Positions 1 through 9,977 of a stretch of 64,000 nt of DNA are shown here, in pieces. Source of the DNA: Choanephora cucurbitarum (taxonomy: Eukaryota; Mucoromycota; Mucoromycetes; Mucorales; Choanephoraceae); assembly GCA_025331435.1 (NCBI GenBank), contig JAIWNI010000105.1, positions 1 to 64,000 of the forward strand. The letters run 5' to 3'. The position numbers and the translations under genes are program-made. The stretch's first letter is position 1, and every line of letters starts with the position of its first letter. The notes beneath the pieces were generated by a model that was not told the DNA's origin, did not search any database, and saw nothing but the letters and a program-made list of their open reading frames with translations.

Positions 1-360
1 AGGTTGACAATCATTATATTCACTTAGATTAGTCAAGTTTCGAAGATTGAATTCCTCTCCTTCTTCGATAATGTAGTCCATGGCCTCTGCACCGTCTTCG
101 GTAGTTATTCCGCCCTGACCGTCCTCAATAAAAAAAATCTATGCGTGTTGCTCATTTGAAAATATTTAAAGTAAAAGAGACGTCTTTTAGAATGTGGAAG
201 TCTGCTATTTGGAATTTTGGTATGCGCTCATTGACATTTTGAAAACCGCTGATTGGATATTTTTTTCTACGCTTATTGATTTTTTATTTTACGCCAATTG
301 GATTTTTGGAAACCGCCAAATGATTTTTGAAATCCGCCATTTGGGACCGTAAGCACTGTA
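1..360 (-). mobile_element. Probable end of a DNA transposon, cut by the window edge
   Basis: Two things sit together. First, seven degenerate copies of a roughly 21-24 bp unit with core CCGCCAATTGGATTTTT lie at about 202, 223, 246, 269, 291, 313 and 334. Second, on the minus strand an open acidic reading frame runs from about position 127 off the left edge, with an ATG at 81 (starting MDYIIEEGEEFN). Clustered subterminal repeats with an inward-facing gene are typical of a DNA transposon end. I cannot name the superfamily, see no target-site duplication, and the second end is outside the window. The protein is not recognised. The next gene starts only about 45 bp beyond the repeats. Confidence 0.35.
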
Positions 361-403
361 AACTTTTCCCCTTTTTTTCTTTCCTGTATTTTCTCATAAT
401 AAA

Positions 404-2182
404 ATGGCATCTCAGGACAATTATTTCATTGGTATTGATGTGGGCACAGGGTAAAGAGTTTGATGTATACTATTAAAGCCTACAGATTCTGCATAAATCT
501 TACATGTTATATCTCAATCGTGGTTTAGATCTGCCCGTGCAGCAATTATTGATAGCCAGGGCAGACTTGTCTGTTTGGACGTCCAGCCTATTCTACTTCA
601 CAACCCAAAGCATGATATTTACCAACAATCTTCGGATAACATTTGGTCCAGCATAACGAAATGTGTTCGCAACATTCTCAAAGATTCTCAGCTTCAACCT
701 GAACAAATCAAAGGAATAGGTTTTGATGCCACTTGTTCCTTGGTTGTACTAGATAAGGAAGGGTTACCCCAATCAGTTGACATATCAAGCCAATTCACTA
801 ACAATGAATACAACATCATCCTTTGGGCAGACCATCGTGCCATTGACCAAGCAAATCGTATTAATGCAACTCGTCATCCTGTCTTGCGCTATGTAGGCGA
901 TACGATTAGTCCTGAAATGGAGATCCCCAAGACTCTGTGGCTCAAGGAAAATTTACCATTCGAGAAATGGAGTCAGATAGGTCATTTGATGGATTTGCCT
1001 GATTATTTGACATACCGTGCAACCGGATCGACTGTGAGATCTACTTGTTCTCTGACTTGCAAATGTTCTTATTTACCACGATTGGTGGGTCAAGGATGGG
1101 AACCTAGCTTTTTCAGTGCCATTGGATTGGACTGCTTGATAGCCGATGACTTTGTTCAGTTAGGTGGTCAAGAAGTGCTTGAAGCAGGTGATCCTATCGG
1201 CTCAGGCCTATCAGCTAAAGCGGCCAGAGAGCTGGGCCTTCTCCCTCATACACCTGTTGGATCTGCAATTATTGATGCTTATGCTGGTGCCGTTGCTACT
1301 TTGGGAGCCACAATGAACGAGACAGAAAAAGAAGCAGTTATTGAAGGACTCAAGACTGATGGCCCCAAGAGATTGGCTATTATCAGCGGTACTTCCAGTT
1401 GCCATATTACCATGTCACCAGAGCCTATATTTGTTCCAGGTGTATGGGGACCCTATCGATCTGTGATGGTTCCTAATATGTATTTTGCTGAAGGCGGACA
1501 ATCCTCAACAGGACAGCTGATTGATTTCATGGTGAATACGCATCCAGCTCTTGCTGAAGCAAAGCAGATAGCACAAGACAAATCGCTTGATCTCTATGCA
1601 TTTCTCTCTCAGCATCTTGATTCACTTCAAAAGGAGCGCCGTATAAAGCACTTGGCCGATCTCACCCAACATCTTCATATCTACCCTGATTTTCATGGCA
1701 ACCGATCCCCCCTGGCTGATCCTTCGTTGCGTGGCAGTATAGTCGGCGTCTCTTTGGATAAGAGTGTGGATGATTTAGCTATAAAATATTTGGCTACATT
1801 GCAAGCCATTGGCTGTCAAACACGACACATCATTGAAGCATTGAATGCACAGGGATACATGATTGACACACTCTGTATGTCAGGTGGTTTATGTAAGAGT
1901 GCTCTGTTTATGCAAATCTTGGTTGATAGTACGCAATGTCGTATTATAATGCCTGAGTCTATTGAAGGTGCCGTTGTTATTGGTGCAGGTTTCTTGGGAG
2001 CAAAGGCTTCAGGTCTCGTTGGCAATGATCTCTGGCGCATAATGGTTCAAATGGGAAGAGCAGGTGCTACTGTCATGCCTGACAGCAATCAGGAAATCCA
2101 ACAAATCTATCAGCGCCGTTATAATGTGTTCTTGGCCATGTTAGAAGACCAAAAGAAATACAGACAGATTATGTCATCATAA
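404..2182 (+). CDS. FGGY: FGGY-family carbohydrate kinase, probably D-ribulokinase type
   Basis: Predicted cytosolic sugar kinase that phosphorylates a pentulose such as D-ribulose with ATP. Exons 404-450 and 529-2182; joining them restores the N-terminal nucleotide-binding signature GIDVGTGSARAAIID across the intron, which fixes the start at the first ATG. The product is about 566 aa, near the usual size (the human FGGY protein is about 550 aa). Visible family features are LWADHRA (around residue 145), GTSSCH in the second domain, HGNRSPLADPSLRG and the MSGGLCKS motif near the C terminus. This arrangement matches the FGGY/YDR109C subgroup better than glycerol or xylulose kinases, but the substrate is inference. 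An AATAAA lies just after the stop. The 5' flank carries the putative transposon end. Confidence 0.86.
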
Positions 2183-3276
2183 CAATAAAAAGATTCAACT
2201 ATTATACAAATGACATTGTCAAAATGATCTTGTTCAATGTTCTTAAAAAAATGTGATCATGCGGCTACAATAATTGAATACGTTGAGGCTGAGGGTAAGG
2301 AATAGAAGAGAAATAGCGACATGATTGGTTAATACCGGGAATTTTCTTAAGGTATCACAAGGCTACTTTTAATGACAGATGGAAGAGGACTCTACATAGT
2401 TGTATTCCCTTTATAGGTGCTGTCATAACAATAGCAAATACCTTGGTCTTCATATTACAATATTACTATGTTGGTGGCTGCATAATGTATTGACAAATAA
2501 TACTATTACTGCAAGTAAAAAGAGATGTTTCATAGGTCTTTTCTTCTCATAGTTCTTAGAAAGATCAGTAAAATGATCTGTCTCTGTTCAATTCCTATAT
2601 TACCAAAAGAAGAAATATAAAAGGAACAATAAACACCCTCTGACTTTCTGGGATAGCTTTACGGTCTGGCTGATTTCAGGCTAGAATCGCATTTCGAAAA
2701 CCATCTTGCTACATTTCTCTTGTAAATTTGTACTTTAACTTTCTGTCATGTTTCTCTTTTGTTTGCAGAGTGTTCCTTCTACCTACAGCAACTTGACAGT
2801 TCTTTATTTGTAAATGCAGGTTGATGCCTGTTCGTAACACAAGAAGGTATTGTCATTTTTCTATCTATCATCTCGTGCTGTTCGGAGACCAAACTCTTTT
2901 TTTTTTTCGTTATCAGATTGATTTGGCACACATCTTCTGATAGTCATATACTCCTTTCTAAAGTTTCAGGTCAGCTTCTATGACTCTGATGCACACAATC
3001 TAGCAAATTTCTATAGATATAATGACACAGAAAGCGAAGTTTTTTCTTTTTTCTAAGGGTTAAAGAGAGCATAAAAAAGAAAGCAATGCTTATAAGATAG
3101 GTTTTTTCTGTATTAGTTGAAACTGTACTACTTTAGATGAATCTGATAATTTCAGATGGGCGGTCCAATCAAATGCTAAAAATGATTAGTATATAAATAT
3201 CATTGCACTCATCATGATTTCAACCCCGGTGCGAATTTTTTCTTTTACATATTTTTTTTTCTTCTTCCTTTCTCTT
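2183..3276. other. Intergenic spacer
   Basis: About 1.1 kb between the sugar kinase and the transporter. I see no gene, tRNA or repeat structure. The right end carries the TATA-like element of the transporter. Confidence 0.6.
3192..3199 (+). promoter_or_regulatory. TATA-like element of the MFS transporter gene
   Basis: TATAAATA 85 bp before the ATG at 3277. Because it is only 15 bp before the alternative ATG at 3214, it favours the 3277 start. Inferred from sequence and spacing only. Confidence 0.4.
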
Positions 3277-5051
3277 ATGAACGAACAAACGCCTTTATTA
3301 CCCAAAGACACACCTCCTTCGTGCTGCTCGCTCAAAGATGATGGAAAGAAACCTTCGTGTTGTTCTTTGAAGAGCGCATGTTGTTCAAACAAGAATGATC
3401 AAAAAGCATGCAGTAAATTACCTCCTGTTAACGACGACGATTATTGTTTTTTGGCCGAACAGAAATGGGAATATAAGTGTATTGCCTTGATGTGTGCCAT
3501 GTTTCTCGCAGGTAATTTTCTGATGCATAAAAGAAATCATTTTATTGACGAGTATTGTATCTTGATTTGTTATATCATTCTTTTTAGTGGGAAGTCATTT
3601 TGCAGCACATACACTAGGCGCTATGAAGAACACAATAAAAGAAGTAAATGAGCACATTCTTGTACTTTCTTTCTTTGTACTCACCAAGCTTTTGCCATTG
3701 TCAATTAGGAATTTGGGATCAGTAACTCTCAATATGGCGTTGTTCAGTCAAGTGTAGCCATTGTGAATACTATATTGCCTGTCATTGGCGGCATTTTTAT
3801 TGATACCTTCGGTACTATTCCTGGCGCCCTTATTACTACATTGTTGATTACCTCTGGTAACATCCTTGTAGCCACTTCTGCTTCTTTCAAAAGTCTTTAT
3901 ATGATGGTGATCGGTCGTATCTTGTATGGTATCGGAAGTGGGACAGTTGTCATTGTACAAGAAACTATCCTTAGCCAATGGTTTAAGGGCAGAAGTTTGG
4001 CTGCTGTTGTTGCTCTGATGTTGACAGTCAGTCGATTGGCGTCTTTCTGTGCTCAAGCAACAGTAGTTCCTATTGCAAACTGGACTGGGTGGTACGGTTA
4101 TGGGTTATGGGTAAGGCAACTAGATATGAGAATGAAGATAGCTGAGTTAACAAAGCACAATCACATTAGTTTTCAGCTTCTCTCTGTATCTTTTCCATGC
4201 TTGTTACTTTTATCTATATCGGACTTCTTCGTACTGTATCAAACCCAAGCATTCAATGTCGCAAACAATTGGAAGTGATCAAGCGTAAAAAGACATTTAG
4301 TTGGTCCAAGTTGATGTACCTGCCTCATTCGTTCTGGCTTGTTGCATGTATGGAGCTCTTACTAGGTGGTGGTTGGGGTTGCTTCTTGCACATCAATAGT
4401 GAATATGTCAAGATGCATTTCTCTTACAGCGACGCTCATGCAGCAGCTACTGCCAGTGTAGCCCAAATATTGCCTGTTGTTTTGATGCCCTTCCTTGGTG
4501 TTTGTGTCGATCGATTTGGCAAGCGCACTTGGATGATGATCGGCAGTGGCCTGATGATGTTGTCTTCTATGCTTTTGCTTCAATTCACTCCTCTGCCACC
4601 TTTGTTTGGCATGCTTTTGTTTAGTATCAGTTTATCTTTGGGACCTGTTGGCTTGGTTTCCTCGGTTCCTGTGATCTTGCCTTTGTCATTGGTGGGCACA
4701 GGTATGGGCCTAATCAAGTCAGGCACAAACATTGGTGCTGCTTTGTTTGACATTGCTACGGGGCTGCTTCAAGATGCTGATCCCAACAAAGGTTACAATG
4801 GTGTCATTCAGTTCTTCATTGTTATCTCCGTTTTGGCTGTGTTTGCTGGTTTAGTACTTCATGTTTTGGATCAAACAATTTATCATTCCGTTTTGAGTAG
4901 AAGCGCAAGAGAGGCTCATCAAAGCGATGAGAACAAGCTAAAAAATCCTAAGCCATTAACTCGATTGCGATCAAACTACGTTTATGGTACTATTTACTTT
5001 GGACTCTGTTGCCTAAGCTGGGTTCTATTCTTTCGATTCATTATGGCGTGA
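3277..5051 (+). CDS. Major facilitator superfamily transporter, MFSD1-like
   Basis: Predicted polytopic membrane transporter of about 524 aa. Exons 3277-3511, 3588-3643, 3709-4110 and 4170-5051; each junction keeps frame. After a soluble N terminus come the first helix, then SNSQYGVVQSS, the A-like loop GGIFIDTFGT, a second-loop IGRILYGIGSG and WFKGRS after helix 4, and in the second half the repeated loop GVCVDRFGKR. This pattern is that of the MFSD1-like branch, whose animal member exports dipeptides from lysosomes; substrate and membrane here are unknown. The N terminus is odd: residues about 10-45 contain four CC pairs in repeated CCSLK/CCSNK units, resembling metal-binding cysteine motifs, preceded by a TPLLP stretch that looks like an acidic-cluster/dileucine sorting region. 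An upstream in-frame ATG at 3214 is less likely given the TATA box. Confidence 0.85.
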
Positions 5052-6308
5052 TTGCTTTGGTTTTTTTAGGCTGAATACTTTTTTGGCTCTTGCCCATTCC
5101 TTATACCATTGGTGATAACTTTTCCTGATGTAGACTTTTTATTTGTATCCTCTCCTTTTCTTATGCGCAATCTACATGCGCGTGTTTCCTGTAGTCATCT
5201 TACCATACCTTTCTTTGATTCATGTTTAGTTTCTTTTTTTTTTTAATTGTACATACAGCTAGACATATTCGTATTATACATATCTCTATCTCTTTCTTTT
5301 TTTCTATATTTGTAAATTTCAAACCTTAATTAAACAAAACTGTATTTTTTTCTTTAAATGCAACCACCCAATGAATGAATGACTATTTCATTTCTGTATT
5401 TCATCGGAAAAGCTGTGTGATGCTCATACCAGCCTATTGGTTTGTGTACCGGAATCTTTGAAAACATTTTGAGTCAGGATCTAGTGTTCGAGTTGGATAG
5501 TTAGGATACACTTTAACTTTGATGTTGACAGCTTAACTGAATTTGGCAAATGTGTTTTCCTTCTCTAGTAAGAATAGAACAAAACAGACTTGTTAGAGAT
5601 AGTTTTCATTGAAATTTCGATCTCTGTTCCAGTTTCGTACAAATCGAATTGAGTTTTTTCTGCACCTTTTTTTTTTAGGTCGATTCGATTTTTTTTTACA
5701 GTTATTTGAACACATGTGTATCGCTATATGCGGTGACAAGTAATAGACAAGCTTGATTTGACGCTAAATGATTTGTAGAAATTGAATTTCAGGATAGTTC
5801 CAAACAAGGCAGAAATCGAGTATGGAAATGCCCAATCAGTGTCCACCAAACTCAGTTGCATGATTTAGCGATCAAAGGTGAAGCCGATTCCCTTTTTATA
5901 TATATATTTTTGTACAGAAAAGAGGAAGAAGGAGGCCCTTAAAACAAACAGATCATGAGGATTTCGCCATAAAGAAGGGAGGTAGAGGACTGCCTTGAAG
6001 GAGGGAGAGGAAACACAAACGCTAATCATAAGCTTAAGGAAAATTAAGCTGCGTAGGGTGAATACGGTTTCGAAAGAAACTTAAAATGATTGAAACTCCA
6101 TTTAATTCTTTTTTTTTCTCTCTTTTTTTCATCTAGCTTCTTTCTTTTTGCTAGCTTTTTTGTATATATAAGTGCTATTTATTGTTATTTTTTTTTTCAT
6201 AATTTACTCTCTCTCTCTCTGTCGTTTTTTCCCTCTTTTGCGTGTATATTATCTATTATTGCTTTACAGGAGAATTGCTTATATACCTCTTATCCCTCTC
6301 TTGGACGA
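5052..6308. other. Intergenic spacer with T-rich leader
   Basis: About 1.25 kb. There are no genes. Positions 6100-6240 are strongly T/CT-rich and probably form the 5' leader of the F-box gene. Confidence 0.55.
6163..6170 (+). promoter_or_regulatory. TATA-like element of the F-box gene
   Basis: TATATATA about 140 bp before the chosen ATG at 6309. It lies inside the open frame that starts further upstream at 6090, which argues against that earlier start. Confidence 0.3.
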
Positions 6309-7747
6309 ATGAATTATCATCAATGCTATGGAATGCCTTTAGTCACAAGAGAGAAAAATGCATTTCCTTTGCCGCCAGAATTGTTACTTGAAGTGCTGAG
6401 TTATCTAAATCATTCTCAAACTTCACTTCATGCTGCCTCTTTGGTGTGCAAAGAGTGGCTCTTTTGTGCTACACCTATTCTCTATGGACATCCCAAAATA
6501 TTGGATACTTATCGCTGGGCTACATTCATTCTTACTCTGACAAGGCAACGCATGTCTTTCTTTTATGGCCATCTGGTTCGCTCAATTGATCTTTCTTCGG
6601 GCAAATCAATAGGTATGTATGATGTCAGAACAAAGAGTTTGCAAAAGAAGCTCATGCTAATTGATTGTTGGTAGATACTAAAAAAGATCAAGAATTTTAC
6701 AGAAGGTTGTCAGATACAGCTTCCAACAGTGAATCTCCAGAAGCAGGATCTAGTTCGACGCAAGCAAGAAATGTGACCATCACAATCACCCGTAATCAGA
6801 TCATTGTGGAAGACAACCAAACAGAAACAGAACACGATTTTGTTGTCAAGGGATTACCTTATATCATTGTATCGACCTCATCATTAATTCAGGTTGCTAA
6901 CACTTGCAAAAATATCACACATCTCAACTTATCGTCCACTAGTTTATTGCATGATAGTCAGGTAGTAGAAACAGGCGAATACCTTTCTACACTACAACAT
7001 TTTGTTCAGCCAGGACTAACTCAAGTTCAAATCTCTATTGAAACAGCAATCGAATCTATTGGTAGAGAATGCAAACGGCTAACGCATATCAAGATACAGC
7101 GATGTGAATGGGTTACTGCTCATGTCATTTGGATGTTTGCTTATTATTGTCCCTATCTTCAACAGTTGGATGCAAGGCGATCTTTTAAATGTACAGTCAA
7201 GCGTCTGATCAACAATGTGCTGGAAGCATCACACACAATACCCACATCTAAAACCAATACTACGATACCACCTCCTACATCATCATCCTCGTCATCATCT
7301 CCATCATCCTCACCATCTCATTCATATACATCTTCATCATCTTCATCACCGACCCATTGGAGAAGACACCCACCAGATATCATTAATTCTTTTCTTTCAA
7401 CAGATCGTATGTACAGTAACTATCATCATCATATGCATTATAATCTGAACAGAAATCAAGTACACCAAAGGCGATTGGGAGAGCATTCGACAGAAGGAGA
7501 TGAAGAAGAACCACATTATCATCGTCTAGAAGGTAACTTTGAATACGTGCAACACTAAGTAGCGGCTGACTTGATTTTATTAGATGAGCTCTATGAGCGT
7601 TTGGAGAATCTAATGGAAACAAGCCAAACTATGGGTCGTCATGCAGGCAAGACACTAAAGAACTTGGTGTATGATATTCTTCTGGATGCAAAAGATTTGG
7701 GTGCCATAGATCTTAATTGGCTACAGCAATATGTTGGACCGCTCTAA
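6309..7747 (+). CDS. F-box protein with leucine-rich-repeat-like segments
   Basis: Probable substrate receptor of an SCF (Skp1-cullin-F-box) ubiquitin ligase. Exons 6309-6612, 6675-7532 and 7584-7747 give about 441 aa. The F-box is at residues 17-60 (FPLPPELLLEVLSYLN, then AASLVCKEW). Two leucine-rich-repeat-like stretches follow: around CKNITHLNLSS and CKRLTHIKIQRCEWV. A long serine-rich tract (about residues 235-265, encoded by TCA/TCT repeats) separates these from a Tyr/His-rich linker and a helical C terminus encoded by the last exon. An in-frame extension to 6090 would add a hydrophobic leader, but a TATA element at 6163 makes it unlikely to be translated. Target unknown. Confidence 0.83.
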
Positions 7748-8500
7748 TCACTTTTTCTTATGCACAAATCAATGTTGGCCTAATAAAAAAAAAAGTTAAA
7801 CCATGGGTGTGATTTGCTAAAAAAAAAAAAAGGCTTTATTTTCTCTCTTTCGAGTTTGATTAATTGGTACATAACGAAACTTGGTTAGTCGTTAGACAAC
7901 TTGGTAATGAAACATATCATCCTCTTAGTCTTCTTCCTTCTCTTTTTTTTTTGATTTAAGCTTTGCGTAAAATTGCGAGGTGAATTTCATGATGTAATAT
8001 TGAAATAGTTTGTCTGCCTTAATTACACCAGTTGCTTCGTCCCCAAAAAAAAAGCCTTGATGAATAATATGGGCGTTAAAATCCAACACTATCCAATCAA
8101 CAATTTTTGCTATAGATCATACTTGGAAATTCATTGAGATTTTTTTCCTAGCGAACACTAATCTGTACCACATGTAACAGAAACATTTACTTTCAGCTAA
8201 TCAAAGGATTAGAGATACTAAATTCTAACAACTAAATTAGTCTCCTCTTACAGCCAGTAAATTCTTTTTCCTGGTTTGTGGGACTCTGGCGCATATACCT
8301 TCATTGCAAGCCATATATGGACTATGTTCACTATCCAATATCGTTGTTGCTCCTCATCGTCTTGAAGAGGAAGAAGAAAAGAGACATAGATTTTCCCATC
8401 AAGTATCTTGAGAGCTGAAGTTTAAAAAAAGAGGCACTTTCATTTTACCTAACCGTGGTCACTCCCCCCTTCCTCCCCTCTCTCTTTTCCTTGTTAGACA
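7748..8500. other. Intergenic spacer
   Basis: About 750 bp with poly-A/T runs and a C/T-rich stretch just before the ArfGAP start. No gene seen. Confidence 0.55.
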
Positions 8501-9830
8501 ATGGCAGAATATAAGCGAAAGTTAATTGAGATCCAAAAAAGGCCTGAAAACCGCACCTGTTTTGATTGTTCTGCACCTCACCCTCAATGGGCAAGTGTAA
8601 GCTATGGGATTTTCATCTGTCTCGATTGTTCTGGTATTCATAGATCATTTGGTGTTCACATCAGGTCTGATTGTATTGAGAGGATCTTTCAACCGCCATC
8701 TCCCTAATGCTTCTTGTTTAGTTTTGTTCGTTCTATCACTATGGACAAATGGTTTGATGATCAGCTGAAGAAGATGGATGTAAGTCTGATGAGATCTTTG
8801 AGTCAGTAAAGAAAAAGGACACAGGCTTATTCGCCTCGCTTATTAGATGGGTGGTAATCAGAAGGCGAAAGCATTCTTCGAATCACAATCGGACTATTCA
8901 TCCAACATGACACCTCAACAAAAGTACAATTCCCGTTTTGCTGCTCAATATAAGGAAAAGGTATATTGCTTAAACTGTGCTTTGATGGTTTGACTTATTT
9001 TTATTCTAAAAAAAAAGTTGGCTGCTGAAATTGAGGGCCGTTCATGGACACCATCTTCTTCTACTATAACGACAGCTGCTTCTTCAACTCGAACTGTCAC
9101 ATCGCAAGCTAAAACAACAAACACAAGAGCCATGTCAAATCAGTCAAACGAAAGTAGTGCTGGTGGTTTAGTGAGTCATAAAGAGAAGAATGAACATTAC
9201 TTCGCTAATCTAGGCCAACTCAATGATTCCAGAGATGCGTAAGTTATATGTATATCAAGCTCAAAAGAATGGACAATGGGACTCAATATACAACTTAGTT
9301 CACTTCCCCCTAATCAAGGTGGTAAATTCACTGGTTTTGGCAATCCAGCATGTAGGTTTCATTCTCAGCCAATATTGGTTCTTTATTGACATACCTCTGT
9401 TTCATTAGTCGAAAATACATCTAATTCAAGAGCAAGTACACCCAGAATGGAGGACATCATGAATGATCCCATGCAAGCATTAAGTAAGGGCTGGTCTTTC
9501 TTATCTCACAGCATGGAAGAAATTGGTAAGGTAGCTACTGAAGGTGTCAAAGTAGTTGCTCAAAATGCAGGTGAATTTGGTCGTTATGCCAATGAAAACT
9601 ATGTCAAGCCAGCTCAAGCTCAATGGAATGACCCTAATCTTCGTAATAATATGAATGGCTATGTTCAAAATATCAGTGAAAAGACAAGAAGCTTCGTCAC
9701 TGACTATGCTACTTTGCCTAATCAATCCAGACTTCCCAATCGTTCTTCTCAACATACCCATACTTCTACCGATGAAGACTTTTTCGAGTCTACTATTCGC
9801 TCTTTGCAGCAAAATCAAAAGCGACAATAG
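8501..9830 (+). CDS. ArfGAP1/Gcs1-type Arf GTPase-activating protein
   Basis: Predicted to stimulate GTP hydrolysis by Arf1 on Golgi membranes and so control COPI coat turnover. Six exons: 8501-8664, 8722-8779, 8847-8960, 9018-9238, 9299-9351 and 9409-9830, giving about 343 aa. The ArfGAP zinc finger is complete: CFDC, 16 residues, CLDC, followed by the arginine-finger segment IHRSFGVH and [13 protein letters not shown], where two halves are joined across intron 1. A conserved [12 protein letters not shown] motif falls on the short fifth exon. After it, [20 protein letters not shown] looks like an ALPS amphipathic helix rich in serine and bulky hydrophobics, the curvature sensor of this subfamily. 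The gene converges on the Ssd1-like gene with a 147-bp gap. Confidence 0.94.
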
Positions 9831-9977
9831 TGTGCCTGTTTTTCGATTAAGGACACTTATCATAAAGGAAACTAGAGAAATGCATTTAAACAACGAATAA
9901 GAGACTTGATAGAGATAGAATATAGATATAGATAAATAAATATATATTACGGAACAAAAAAAAATGGAGTGAAACGT

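Noticed and set aside
3214..3276. Earlier ATG for the MFS transporter.
   Set aside because: It lies only 15 bp after the TATA-like element and adds a low-complexity Phe run. The ATG at 3277 is preferred.
6090..6308. In-frame N-terminal extension of the F-box gene.
   Set aside because: It is T-rich, would encode a long Phe/Ser hydrophobic run, and contains the TATA-like element at 6163-6170. It is more likely promoter and leader.
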